The notes beneath the pieces were generated by a model, which did not search any database, had not been told where the DNA came from, and worked only from the letters and a program-made list of their open reading frames with translations. Shown in pieces: positions 37,121-48,606 of a stretch of DNA of 64,000 nucleotides. Source of the DNA: Petunia secreta (taxonomy: Eukaryota; Streptophyta; Magnoliopsida; Solanales; Solanaceae). Numbering within the stretch: the stretch's first letter is position 1; each line of letters starts with the position of its first letter. The stretch covers positions 62,001-126,000 of the forward strand of contig JARKIP010000463.1 of the NCBI GenBank assembly GCA_029990175.1, in the 5' to 3' direction. The position numbers and the translations under genes were made by a program.

Positions 37121-37421
37121 CTTGTTTCTCAAAAGCCAGTTATAGAGATTAGCCCTCTCCTAAAAAAATGTAAACATCAGCGTTTATTAGTACTATACAC
37201 TAGCAACCTACATATTATGATCGAGATCACAAACAAAATAGCATATGCATTTCTCGATCTAATAGTGTAAATGTGATGTTAAATAACACGAAGATTAGCT
37301 ACGAGAAAAATGGGCAGTTAAATCAAAGTTCTCTGTATTCTTGTGCACCGAAGTTACACTACAAAAGTTAAAACAGTCCAGCCAAATAGGTGCAAGAGTA
37401 GTAGTTATAGCCACAGCTGTA

Positions 37422-38814
37422 TTAAGAATTTGCTGGTTTGAACTTGAGGGATATACTATTGACACAATGGCGCTCATTTGTTGGGGTACGAAAACCTTCA
37501 CCTTTAAAAACATGACCAAGATGTCCTCCACAAGCAGCACAAGTTATCTCAATCCTCATGCCATCAGGGTCTGGCTGAAAAAGCATATATTGGAATCAAC
37601 TCAAATGTTAGAGTACATTAGATTAGACAAGGCTGAAGCAAGAAGTCAAATATTTTGGACAACACGAGAAATCACTGAAGAGAAAGATTAAGCACTTCAT
37701 GGAGAGGGAAAAAGGAGAAGGTCTTGCTTTGCACTTTCTAATGTTGGCAATTCTTGAAGGAAGAAAAAATAATGGTGGGACAACAGGAAAGCAGTCAGCA
37801 AGAATACTCCACTTGCAATCAAAAAGTAGGGGGTTCGAGTCACCATGGAAGCAAACTGAAAAAATGCTCGTGTTGATGGACCTCGAAAATCTAACACCAG
37901 TCCTACCATTAGGCTAGAATAATGAAATAAACTTCTCCATTGGTAAGATAAGAAGCTCACATTGCGATTTATGGCTCCAGGAATACCCTCGTAAAAAGCT
38001 GGCCAGCCACAGCCAGAGTTGAATTTAGTAGTGGACCTGTAGAGGGGAGTGCCACAACCTGCACATTGGTAGGTGCCTTCACCAAAAAACTTGTCATACT
38101 CCCCTGTCCCTGGATACCTATCAAGTAATTCTACCATCAATTATTGAGGATATAACCACTTCCAAGGAGATAAATTTAACCCAAGAATTATTCATAGAAC
38201 TTAATACAAATATCTCCAAACAAACATCGATCAACTACTACTCCAAAACTAATCGCAGTAAGCTATATGAATCCTTTATAAACATGTCATTCTCTTCAGA
38301 TTAAAAACAATTAGGGGCTCTCTAAATTTAGAAGTTGTTAATTGTCACAATTATCCTTACACTAATACAAGTATGAAGTATCTAACCATTCTAAAAGAAC
38401 TCCAAACAATAGTTGACATACCAACAAAAACTAAGTATTGCCAAAATTAGGTTCAGTGACATTGAATATTACACTTGGATAAGTTTTTTTTCCAAGTTAT
38501 ATCCAAAAGAGTAGTAACAATGGAAAAGATATAGCATACTCGGTGCCTTTTTGCCTCAAAATGTAGAACTGTTCAGGGGAGAGAATGGCTTGCCACTCCT
38601 CCTCTGACTTCTGAAGAGACTGAGGTGGTCCAGCCATGGCTACAATCCTTCCTCTGAATCCTCCCTTACCCTTACAAACCAACACACCGGACCGCGATAG
38701 CGAAATGCTCTGCTTTAACGATGAAATGCTCAATTGCTTCTTGACAAGGCCAGAAATGGGGTTGAAAATTAGAGTTCTTGAAGAAGCAAATGGTGAGATT
38801 TTCAGACTACCCAT
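37422..38814 (-). CDS. MSRB: peptide-methionine (R)-S-oxide reductase, plastid MSRB
   Basis: Reduces methionine-R-sulfoxide in oxidised proteins, using thioredoxin-type donors in the chloroplast. Exons on the minus strand: 38540-38814, 37961-38117, 37422-37574; 585 nt, 194 residues, GT/AG introns. Residues 1-60 are Ser/Lys/Arg-rich and look like a transit peptide; the conserved domain starts at about SEEEWQAILSPEQFYILRQK. The zinc ligands are the pairs C110/C113 (QCAGC) and C156/C159 (TCAAC). The catalytic Cys is C181 in RHCVNS, and C128 in SGCGWPAF is a candidate resolving cysteine. Most like the plastid MSRB2 type of plants, but I cannot assign the paralogue number. It is divergent to HEMA across 1.8 kb. 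Its 3' half is duplicated 3 kb downstream. Confidence 0.95.
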
Positions 38815-40644
38815 TGAGATAGATAACCTTTAATATTGTTTGCTATATAGCTAACTCTCAATGACCTTTATTCAGTTCTCTGTGTACTTATGATTCATGA
38901 TTCTCTAACTGTCACCACCACTTTACAAAATTCAGGCGCTAACGACTTATACACGTAGTAATATCTTGTGTATTTTCTGGAACATCCAACTATGTGGCTG
39001 AAAACCACTAGTTTGTCGCCAACGCAGCAAAGTAAAATGTTTTGATTAAATGTAACTAATATAACCATTCATAACTATGAAACACGTGAATTTGCAATTT
39101 TTATCAAATCTTCTGATTATATTATCATTAAATGTGATTTATATTTTGCATCTATGAAGAGAATTGAAACAAAGACCTCTAATTAGAAATTTACATTCCA
39201 ATACAATCATGAAATAATGGTACTTGACAAGCAATGCCAATAAATAAAAGCGTCCGAACTTAAAGATTTCCAAAATTTCTTCATATAAGGATAACAAATA
39301 ATTGAAATGTAAGCAGCTAAGTTCTCTTTTTTTTTTTTTTAATCTCTAGTTGACTTTGAGCAATAAAATATATAGAAGAAACCTTAGTAATGCAAATAGA
39401 ACTCTTTAATTTTATCTCGAAGAAGTACAAATGTCTCATATTTTCAAAATTAATGGCGTGCGACTTTGAAATATATCATGTTGACTGTACTGGTCCAACC
39501 AGTTGGTTAGCCATAACAATTACTACAAGGCCAAATAAGAAAGGAATCAAGAACTAAAAGGGATTTGCTAATTCTTTATTCACATTCAAATGTTGCAGGT
39601 TTTTTTTTCTTTTGTTTTTTAACACGTACGTAATAGTTATGATTATCATTTGTCAACAGATTACAGATGCCTCAAGAGTGTTTTATAAAAGTACAAATGA
39701 GATAAAAGATAAAAGAAGAAAAATTATGACTTGTAAGTATTGTTGTCTCTCTTTTTGTAGTTGCACCCCGTTAAAGTAATTGAGAAACGATTGATCTCAT
39801 TCTGAAAGTTCAATTTCCTAGTTTAAATAAACAATCTAAAAAATTGGCAAAGGCCATGTCATATTTCAGTGCCAAAGAAAGACAAATCATGGAGAACTTA
39901 ATAATTGCAAAATTTTTGGCCTTGAATAAACCTGAAAAGATGATAAACACCTATTCGCATTAGTTCATCCAAAGCTCCTTACTCTTATGCACGAATTATT
40001 GAATAAGTCATCTTCCTTCCTCAAATATCAACGCAGGGAGCCATGAGGAGAGGACTTCTAGGGTTCAATCTACGGCTGCATCCCGTGGATGTGAATAATA
40101 ACTGTTACTAATAATATTTAAAGTCTTAACTTAGTTTATATACTTTGAATTTAATAAGAGTATGGTGTATGGAGTAGTATATTCACCAAATCCAAAATGA
40201 AAAGTCAAAAAGAACACACGCCAGAATTAATATAGCACATTCCTAAACAAAGTAGTAGTGGTCGCAGTCCCACGTTTTAGACCATGTCCTAATATACTTT
40301 GGTTGAATTTTCCTAATAAAATTAGGAGTGTGGAACCAACGCGTATATGGAAATGGAAATAAAATCAAAATAAACCCCACACTATAAATACGAGTCCTTA
40401 AAAGTCAATAATCCTCAACCACTGTTTAACAACAATTCCACAAATCATCATAAGATTCAGTCAAAATTTTACCACCAAATCCCCTTTATACAATTATTTA
40501 TTTTAACCAATCAACCAATATATTTAAATATTCGTTATTATAAACCAAACCCATCACCAATACCCATTCTTGTTCTCTGTGACCTGCTCCGAATCTCTAT
40601 ACCAAATCTGGGTTTCGGAGCTCCATCGGAATAACCCGTTTTAA
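38815..40644. other. divergent promoter region of MSRB and HEMA
   Basis: 1.83 kb of A+T-rich sequence between two plastid-protein genes transcribed away from each other. No gene or known mobile element was seen in it. Confidence 0.6.
40383..40390 (+). promoter_or_regulatory. putative TATA box of HEMA
   Basis: TATAAATA, 255 bp before the HEMA start codon. It would imply a 5' UTR of roughly 225 nt. CCAAT-like motifs at about 40507-40519 lie downstream of it. Transcript ends are not known. Confidence 0.5.
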
Positions 40645-42992
40645 ATGGCGGTTGCTGGTGGCTTTGCAGCTTCATTAAATTTATTAAATTGTGATAATTA
40701 CAGTTCTACCTCTTGTTCTTCTTCTTCTTATGTGGATTGTTTTCATCATCAAGTTAATTTTCCCGGCAATCGTAAAAACGTTAAGCCGTTGAGGCTTAGA
40801 TGTGAGGTTACTGTTAATAATAATGGTGAAATTAAGGAATCTAAATCAGCGAGTCTTTCAGCTTTGGAACTTCTCAAAACTTCTGCTGCTGATAGTAAGC
40901 CTACTTTCCTTTTATTGTTTTCTTATTTTAAATATGTGTTGATTGAATTTTAATGAGGTGTATATAATCACTAGAATCATTAGCAGATGTGTAAATTAGG
41001 TGGACGTTATAGGTTCGAACCTTGTCGTAGACAAAAACCTGTTATTTAGGTGGAGAAGGGTAGAGGGGCGGGCCCATTGTCTACTGAGTTTCGAACCATA
41101 TACCATTGTAAACATATAGTCTAACTCGATGAATTCTACAACAACAACATTCTCAGTGTTATCCCATATGTGGGATCTAGAGAGGATGAGTTGTACATCT
41201 ACCTTGAGAAAGGGCGAGGTTGTTTCAGATAGACCCTCGGCAACTTGATGAATTCTCTGAATACTACATGTGTGAATAGAGTGGAACTAAGGATTCTTAG
41301 ACCGACCCAAGCTAAATTGATGTTGCATGGTGATGGGAGTTTTTACTTAAAGATGGGTTTAGAAGGTTAGGATTTTAGGCTAAACAGTGTTAACTTTTTT
41401 GTTGCCAGGATATACAAAGAGTAGCAGCAGCATCATGGTTATTGGACTTAACATTCACACAGCACCAGTTGAAGTGAGAGAGAAAGTCTCCATTCCAGAA
41501 GCACAATGGCCTCAAGCAATTCGTGAACTATGTTCCTTGAATCATATAGAGGAAGCTGCTGTATTGAGTACTTGCAACCGAATTGAAATTTATGTTCTGG
41601 CGCTCGCCCAAAATCGTGGAATTAAAGAAGTGACTGAGTGGATGTCTAAGGTAAAAATTTGCCTAAAACATCATTTATCTGCATAATGTTTTTCATTTGC
41701 TGATTTACATGCTAAACCCATATGAAAAATTATACTAGCACTACGATTATATAAATGTCTTTGAGAAATGTAATTCCCTATGCTACAGTTCTTACTTTGT
41801 CCTATATATTTTTCAAGAAAATCTTTATGACACAAATATCTTTGATTGGCAGTTCAGTGGAGTTCCAGTTACAGAACTTTGTCAACACCGGTTCCTGCTA
41901 TACAATCAAGATGCCACAAACCACCTGTTTGAAGTAGCTGCTGGGCTAGATTCCCTTGTCTTGGGAGAAGGTCAAATTCTTGCACAGGTCAAGCAGGTTG
42001 TTAAGATTGGGCAGGGGGTGCCTGGTTTTGGTAGGAAAATTAGCGAGCTATTTAAGCATGCAATCACAGCGGGTAAGAGGGTTAGAACTGAGACCAATAT
42101 TTCCAGCGGATCCGTATCAGTCAGTTCAGCTGCAGTGGAACTTGCTCTGCTGAAACTTCCCGAGCATTATTCTTCTATGGCCCGTATGTTAGTAGTTGGA
42201 GTGGGCAAGATGGGAAAGCTTGTGATCAAACATTTGGTTGCTAAAGGGTGTAAAAAAATGGTTGTAGTTAATAGGACGGAGGATAGAGTTGCTGCGATCC
42301 GTGAGGAGTTGAAGGATGCTGAAATAATATATAAACCTCTTTCAGAAATGTCTTCATGTGCTGCTCAGGCTGATGTAATATTCACCTGCACTGCTTCAGA
42401 AGCACCTCTATTCGTAATGGAGAGTGTTCAAGCACTCCCTGCTGTGAACTCTGACTGTGGTGGTCGGAGGCTATTTGTTGACATTTCTGTTCCCCGGAAT
42501 GTGGAGCCTTGCGTCTCAGAACTCGAAGGTGCATGTGTTTACAATGTGGATGATCTTAAAGAGGTTGTGGCAGCTAATAAGGAGGATCGGTTGCGGAAGA
42601 AAATGGAAGCTCAGGCCATCATTGGTGAGGAAGTTAAACAATTTGAAGCCCGTAAAGACTCCCTTGAGACGGTTCCAACTATTAAAAAGCTTAGGGCATA
42701 TGCTGAAAGAATTAGAGCAGCTGAGGTCGACAAGTGTTTGTCCAAGATGGGTGATGATCTCCCCAAAAACAAGAAGAAGGCTATCTATGATCTCAGTCTA
42801 GGGATAGTGAACAAGCTGCTACATGGACCAATGCAGCATCTGAAGTGTGATGGAACTGAGAACCGGACGTTGAGTGAGATACTTGAAAATATGCATGCCC
42901 TTAACAGAATATTTGGTCTTGATACAGAGATTTCTGTATTGGAAGAGAAGTTACGAGCCAAGATAGAACAAAACCAAAAGCAATCTTCTTGA
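40645..42992 (+). CDS. HEMA: glutamyl-tRNA reductase, plastid
   Basis: Reduces glutamyl-tRNA(Glu) with NADPH to glutamate-1-semialdehyde, the committed and regulated step of chlorophyll and heme synthesis in plastids. Exons 40645-40894, 41409-41650, 41853-42992; 1632 nt, 543 residues. The N-terminal ~60 residues, rich in Ser and Cys, look like a transit peptide, and the following stretch is the region that in plants senses heme. The catalytic domain begins MVIGLNIHTAPVEVREK, with the nucleophilic Cys at 139 in STCNR. DATNHLFEVAAGLDSLVLGE is the GluTR hallmark. The NADPH-binding Rossmann loop is GVGKMG at 280-285. A helical dimerisation domain with LRAYAERIRAAEVDK follows, and the C-terminus is KIEQNQKQSS. 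Length equals that of plant HEMA proteins. Intron 1 holds two SINE pieces. Which HEMA paralogue (HEMA1 or HEMA2) is not clear from sequence alone. Confidence 0.96.
40990..41112. mobile_element. SINE-like fragment with tRNA-type B box
   Basis: Contains GGTTCGAACC (a polymerase III B-box form) near 41012 and the stretch GGGTAGAGGGGCGGGCCCAT followed by TGTCTACTGAGTTTCGAACC. I recognise the latter as a recurrent Solanaceae SINE sequence, but cannot name the family. In HEMA intron 1. Confidence 0.6.
41136..41243 (-). mobile_element. TS-type SINE 3' part
   Basis: Starts with ACAACAACAACATTCTCAGT, followed by CCATATGTGGGATCTAGAGA and GAGGTTGTTTCAGATAGACC then CTCGGC. This is the reverse complement of the usual GCCGAGGGTCT ... 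TTGTTGTTGT tail. In HEMA intron 1, beside the fragment at 40990. Confidence 0.8.
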
Positions 42993-43559
42993 GATTCCTT
43001 AGCCATTTATTAGTAATTATTTTTCCACGGAATACTGTATCTAATTAGAGCATAATTGACCTGATGGCGGAGAGTTAGATTCCCAGGACATGATGAAATT
43101 CTTTTAGGCAGTTGGTAGCCATTTTTACAAGAGGGATTCCCTCAGATTGCGAGATAGTCTGTCACAATTGCTGTTGTATTTATACTTATTTTTGTTCCTG
43201 AAGAGTATACATCTATTTGTTGAATCCAGCGGAGTAGCCATATATCAAGTTCATAATGATTTTCTCTTCTGCTTTCTGTCTGTTGCTTTCTCAATTGGCT
43301 CATTCTTTATTTGAATTTTGATGTCTTCCCTTATATTCTCTCATTTGCTCAAGTGAAGATAAACATGTTTAGGTAGTTTCTTCAGCTTGGCTGTCTTTTT
43401 TTATCAATCATGTTTATCAGGATCAGTTATCTGAATCAGTCTCTTTGTTCTAGCTTGGAATCAGATATACTTTGCAAAATTCACATAAACTAGTCATATT
43501 TCATTCTCATGTTTCAATATGAAAGAATATTGTTCAACTTACAGATGGTTTTAATCAAC
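42993..43559. other. convergent intergenic region
   Basis: 3' flank of HEMA facing the 162-residue gene on the other strand. No feature recognised. The block duplicated at 55215 begins at about 43560. Confidence 0.5.
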
Positions 43560-44300
43560 TCAGGTTCCCAACCACACCAACATCATAAACTGTTCTAGCA
43601 TATTTCAGTTGTTGACATTAATCATAAACGCAAAACAAGATTTTCAATATTTGACTTTATCAATAAGTTACAAATTAGCTAAAAGTAAATATTGAAAACT
43701 GAAATCAATACTATTCATTATCAAATCCCATCAATCTTTTAAGACCAGGGAAAAATGCAGAAGAAATGGACTCAGGTGTATTTTCAACCAAGTATTCATC
43801 AACCAATTCTTTTACAGACTTAGCAGACAAGGGATGAAAATGGGCAGCCCATTCTACAACAAAATCTTTAACCAAAACCCCTTTATCCTCTTCACTTAAC
43901 TTCTTCCAGTTCTTCTTCATTTCATCTGATTTCAAGCCCCTGTACTTGCAAAATTCCAAGAACAGAAGTTCTTTGCTTTTCTTGAGTGCTTCTTCCCTTT
44001 GTAACATTAGGGTGTTTATCTTTTCAACTTCAGTTGCAAAATCTAAGGCTAGTTCTAAATCACTCATGTCGTTATTGGTGCATGACATTTTCTGAAACTT
44101 GGGTGTATTCTTTTTCAGGGTATTCACCCAATTGATTTGGGACTTTTTGGAGTGTGAAGGGAAAGTATTTGGGTAAAGAAGATTTATTCTCAAAGCCATG
44201 GAAAAAATGGGATTTTTGGGTTTATGTTTTTGGACTGGAATTTAAAGGGGGTGTTTATTTGTTGAGTTTATGTGATTGTTAGGGGCTTTGGGCTCTTCTC
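43560..44300 (-). repeat. block duplicated at 55215-55935
   Basis: The 162-residue gene with about 150 bp of 3' flank and 100 bp of 5' flank recurs at 55215-55935 in the same orientation. Flank matches include CATAAACTGTTCTAGCATAT on one side and TTGAGTTTATGTGATTGTTA on the other. Confidence 0.88.
43711..44199 (-). CDS. small probable plastid protein of unknown function
   Basis: Intronless gene for 162 residues. The first 38 or so residues (MALRINLLYPNTFPSHSKKS onwards) are basic, Ser-rich and low in acids, as in a chloroplast transit peptide. The rest is acidic-basic and helical: DMSDLELALDFATEVEKINT, LMLQREEALKKSKELLFLEF and a probable second helix pair with WKKLSEEDKGVLVKDFVVEW. The conserved-looking end is ISSAFFPGLKRLMGFDNE. 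No membrane segment and no catalytic motif is visible. It resembles plant plastid proteins annotated only by a domain of unknown function (perhaps DUF7026, which I cannot confirm). A second, broken copy lies at 55357-55853. The agreement between copies at the protein level supports this reading frame. Confidence 0.85.
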   Translation of the reverse strand: MALRINLLYPNTFPSHSKKSQINWVNTLKKNTPKFQKMSCTNNDMSDLELALDFATEVEKINTLMLQREEALKKSKELLFLEFCKYRGLKSDEMKKNWKKLSEEDKGVLVKDFVVEWAAHFHPLSAKSVKELVDEYLVENTPESISSAFFPGLKRLMGFDNE

Positions 44301-44721
44301 TTGCTGCGCGTCTAGAGTTCGACTTCCCTCACACCCCCGCATCAAGGCCTTTTTTTTTTTGCCTTATTTATTTTTTTCATTTCTTAACTTCTACATGTGG
44401 AAACTATGTTTCATACGGAATGATAACATTTTTACGGGGGTGATAACTTTTTTGCAAGAAAGACGAGTCTTGGAGCGACCTGTAAAGTTGTTTTCATATA
44501 GTCTATCAATCTCGAGCCATGAATATATCTACTGATCTTTGTGTTGAACTTTTCTTTGTATGGACATCAATGTGTAACAACTTGTTTGGATGGTTGTTAT
44601 ATATCAGTTCGAAAAAAATGAAATGACATACAACGATACAATTTATCCAAAGATTTATTAATAATACAGTAAGATACAATACAAAATATATTATGAACTC
44701 ACCCATCCAATAGAAATTCTG

Positions 44722-44769
<48 letters not shown>

Positions 44770-45296
44770 CACTCAACCATCCAATATAAATCTAAAGAAT
44801 GAACTCATATAATATCACGTAGTAAAAATCTGAAGAATGAATTTGCAATATTATGAAGAAATGTATGTTGCATGGTAGAGTTATATTAGAAAAAATTAGG
44901 TAAATTGTAAAACAAGTCGTAATCCAGTTAGCTAGCCTGCATCTAGGCCTCATAGAACTTCGCATGCCTTATTATCTAACTAGAAATTAAGTTGGGGCAG
45001 GGGTATCTAATGCACATTAGGAATTTTTTGTATTTTTTAGTATTTTTCAAAAATTGAAAATTAGAATAAATAATTTCCGTCAGAAATAATGGCATTTTTT
45101 AGCCGAAAGTTATACACAATGACATTTTTTAACCAAAAGTGTAATGACAGTGGCATATTTGAGTCATATTTTTAACGGATGGCATAATTAGACATTTCTC
45201 GATAGTTTAGTGGCAATTTTGGCCCTTTGTTGTATTTACAATGTAAGAATCTAGCTCAACCACAATCCTCTATCAAGTTAGTCCAACAACCTATTT
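44200..45296. other. intergenic region with microsatellite and an unnamed repeat
   Basis: Apart from the AT run at 44724-44768, it contains at about 45055-45235 a sequence with AATGGCATTTTTTAGCCGAA and GGCAATTTTGGCCCTTTG that looks like a dispersed non-coding repeat of this plant family, without visible ends. Confidence 0.5.
44724..44768. repeat. (AT)n microsatellite
   Basis: Uninterrupted alternating AT of about 45 bp, upstream of the 162-residue gene. Confidence 0.97.
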
Positions 45297-45311
45297 AAAA
45301 GGGCACTTTTT

Positions 45312-46947
45312 CTTTTTTTGGTCGGAAAGGAAATTTTTATTTCAATCAAGTAATAACTCATTACATCCTGCTAGTTCTCTTGGACCGGAACTAGTCATCT
45401 ATTACATTTGCAGTTCTATTCTAATCTAGCATCTACCCTACTAGACAGGAAAACTATTTAACTGTTGTTAACATATGACTCCACTTAAGTACTCTCTGCC
45501 CCTTAAGGTGTAGTTGTAAAACTATATCTCTAACTTTATGTACACTATCTTTCTTCTGACCCTGGAATCTTCTTGCATTCCTCTCAGCCCAAATGTGATA
45601 CACTATAGCAGCAAATAAGAATCTCAGGACCTTAGACTTGACTTTGGTTCTTCTCGTGTTCTGTAACCCCACCTTACTTCTTCTTCCCAGCTTCCCAACC
45701 GTTTCTGAATGCCTATCCAGCTCAATATGGTTTTCCAGATGTGAGCAGTGTATGAGCAAGCAAAGTAGAAATGTGATAATGATTTAGTTGAACTAGTAGT
45801 ACACAGAACAGAGTCATTTGGCAATTGTATGCCAAATCTGCTTAGCCTATCAATTGTTGCAAGCCTGTTTTGAACAGCAAGCCATAGGATGAACTGTTGC
45901 CATAGGATTATCCCTCTGCTCAGGACAATGGTTTTCCATTCTACTTTATGGTATTGTGGCATCAAAGCTGAGTAAGCTTCATTAATACTGAATTTCTCAT
46001 CTTTGCACCAGGTAGACATTGCTTGGCTTGGGTTCTGGAACTGTATCCAATTTCTAGCATCAAATAGTTTCCTAACTAGCCAGCTTGCTTGTTTTGTTGT
46101 ATCCATATCCTGCAACTCCCTCATTTTTATGTATACACTGTGGATCCATTGAACCCATAATGTATCTTTTTTTTCTGCTAAAGCCCAAAGGAGTTTACTG
46201 ATGGCAGCCTTATTCCATCTTGTGAATTCCAGGATGTTCAACCCTCCTACAGCTTTAGGCATGCACAATTGATCCCATGCCACGAAAGCCTTTCTTGATG
46301 TTTCATTGCTACCTGTCCACAATAAGGTTCTGCAGACATTGGTCATTATTTGAATGATTTTCTTGGGCAGTAGGAAGACTTGGCTCCAGTAAGTTTGTAT
46401 CTCAAATAAGACACTCTTAATGAGTTGTAATCTTCTACTATAGGAAAGCAGTTTGACAGACCAACACCTGATCTTTGCAATCATCTTCTCCACCAGTGGC
46501 ATACATTACTGTATAGTTAACTTTTTGGAGGATAATGGTACTCCTATGTACCTGAAAGCAATCTCTCCCAGTGTGAAATGCATTTTGTCCAGTACTTCCT
46601 CCTTGAAAGCTTGACTGACTCCAGCAATATAGATAGAGCTCTTGTCCAGGTTAGCCTGGAGCCCAGAAACTTCAGAAAAGTAAGTGAATGCCTTCATCAT
46701 CAGCTGAATGGATATCATATCAGCTCTATAACATAGCAATAGATTGTTGGATATTTCTGTCTTGATTTTCAAAATTATTTTCCACATGTTTTTTCTTGCC
46801 GATGGTCTACCGGAACAGCCTCTCCACCTTGGTAATGGTAAGATCTGCGTAGATCTCACCCTCCCCAGACCCCACTAGACCTTGGTAATGGTAAGATCTG
46901 CGTAGATCTCACCCTCCCCAGACCCCACTAGTGGGATAGACTGGATA

Positions 46948-46978
<31 letters not shown>

Positions 46979-47192
46979 AACACATCAATAGATCATCTGC
47001 AAAACAGATGTGTGTGAGCTTCATCTTTCTACACCTAGGGTGATGATTGAAGTCAGGATTCTGATTCAGAGTCTTCAATGTTCTATTGAAGTACTTCATC
47101 ACCAATACAAATAAGTAGGGGGATATGTGATCTCCCTGTCTAAACTCCTTTCTTGCCTGAAATTTTGGTGTGATGCCTCCATTGATCAACAG
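45312..47192 (-). mobile_element. 5'-truncated L1-type LINE, inactive
   Basis: Minus strand encodes the C-terminal half of a plant L1 reverse transcriptase: INGGITPKFQARKEFRQGDH, LVMKYFNRTLKTLN, and CFADDLLMC holding the FADD active-site motif. A SINE then interrupts the frame, followed by SGLQANLDKSSIYIAG, FRYIGVPLSSKKL, a stop in frame (near 46507), LPKKIIQIMTNVCRTLLWTG, WDQLCMPKAVGGLNILEF and the zf-RVT end HIWAERNARRFQ. A frameshift lies near 45690-45650. The 3' end is an A-rich tail (T-run on plus, 45312-45319). The flanks AAAAGGGCACTTTTT (45297-45311) and AAAAAAGGTACTTTTT (47192-47207) look like a slightly diverged target duplication, which would set both ends. The protein is not functional. 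Confidence 0.88.
46745..46977 (+). mobile_element. TS-type SINE inserted in the LINE, with a 53-bp internal duplication
   Basis: TAACATAGCAATAGAT (46729-46744) and TAACACATCAATAGAT (46978-46993) are a 16-bp target duplication with two differences. The 233 bp between them contain GATGGTCTACCGGAACAGCC, GATCTCACCCTCCCCAGACC and a (TTG)n tail ending at 46977, the 3' part of the TS/SolS type of SINE. The unit starting ACCTTGGTAATGGTAAGATC occurs twice in a row, at 46826 and 46879, which is not usual. The insertion interrupts the LINE just after CFADDLLMC. Confidence 0.88.
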
Positions 47193-47207
47193 AAAAAAGG
47201 TACTTTT

Positions 47208-48606
47208 TTATAATACCACAAAGAAAATTAAAATGAAAATATACTATTAGTGTCATTACATCCCTTTCACAAAATATGAAAAATAAGAAAATAGAACGAG
47301 AAGAAAGAAATGAAATAAACTTTTGGTCCCTTTATATCTATTTGGAATAGGAATCCTTTTTAATTGGAAAAGTATTTTACAGAAGTCCTTTTTACTATCT
47401 GATGTTCATCCCTCCTTCCACTACCGCCTCCCCACCCCTTCCACCACGGATTCATTTTCATTGCCTATCCTCCAAACCGCCACCGTCGTCGTTTTTTTTT
47501 TAAGTATAATGTCCATCTTTTGATGTAAATGTCGGCCAAAGTTTCGACGAGGGTTTCTTTATTATGTATCTTCATCTTTTTTACTTTTTTCATAAAAATC
47601 CGGTGAGATATACTAGTTTTTTGTTAAAACCTTTTTCTAATGTTTAGATATGTTTTTTTTTTTTTTTTGGGGTAGAAAATTGTATAAATCTTATATTTTT
47701 GTTAAGTTTTTGCGTAAAAGCTGTCCAAAACACTGTAATCTGCTATAGCATTCTTCATCGAACTCTAGCCTAAATCACTCGCTTGACGTTAAGTAATCTG
47801 ACATTTAAAACGTGCTCGATTAATCCATAATTATTTATCTTGTCCGTAATTCATTTGTTCGGGATTAGTAAGAATCGACCGTTTGTGATTATATGTTCGT
47901 ATTATCGTAATTGGTAAACTTATTATTCATCTTCGTTTATTCGATCACATCTGTCCTCGAATCAGACTCGCAACATTGTGTTATCGAACTCATTATTATC
48001 TGTTTCGTCGAATTTATTGTTTATATATTGTCTTCGGTGTATTGCTTGGTAAATCGATCACTTGTTAACGTAAATTGCTTATCAGCCGGTCAAATTAAGA
48101 TATAAACGGTCGCCTAAGACTCAACTAAATATAAAATAAATTTAATTTAATTGTATTGTCTGAAATCAGTTTTTAGAAAATACAATTATGTTATGTAAGA
48201 AAAATATATGGTCTTTCAGTTATAAATTCTTTACTTTAAGGTGTTGTTTCTGAAAAAAATCCCATGAAATAAACTTTTTGGTCACCTTACATCAATTTGG
48301 AATGGGAATCCTTTTTCATTGGAAAGGTATTGGACTTAGTTGAATAATTATCGACTTTGGTTTTCCTTAACCGAAAGGTAAAAGACTTGTTAATATACTT
48401 ATAAATACAGTTAAGCAAAGGAGGCAATTAGAGAAATATTTGGAGAAATCTTTACTTTAGAACAAACTTTTAGCACGTTAATCAACTTTTCTTTTGTTGT
48501 GCAAAGGGAACACTCTCACATCAGTCCTATACTTTTGTCCAAATCAAGGATTATCAAAGTATTCCGACAATCCCCCCACGTTGTTATTTTCTATTGTTTG
48601 CAGGTG
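47208..48606. other. upstream region of the proteasome subunit gene
   Basis: A+T-rich. A 65-bp direct repeat flanks most of it: TGAAATAAACTTTTGGTCCC onwards at 47311-47375, and TGAAATAAACTTTTTGGTCA onwards at 48264-48330. The second copy lies 70 bp before the likely TATA box. No gene recognised. Confidence 0.65.
48400..48407 (+). promoter_or_regulatory. putative TATA box of the proteasome gene
   Basis: TATAAATA about 207 bp before the first ATG (48607). It suggests that the core promoter is still present even though the coding part is broken. Confidence 0.5.

Noticed and set aside
34528..37691. Plus-strand open frames over the two MSRB segments (34528-34818 and 37341-37691) as a conserved new gene pair
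   Set aside because: Their similarity to each other follows from the MSRB duplication on the opposite strand.
40990..41112. tRNA gene suggested by GGTTCGAACC
   Set aside because: No acceptor-stem pairing or anticodon arm could be drawn; the surrounding sequence is a SINE-like repeat.
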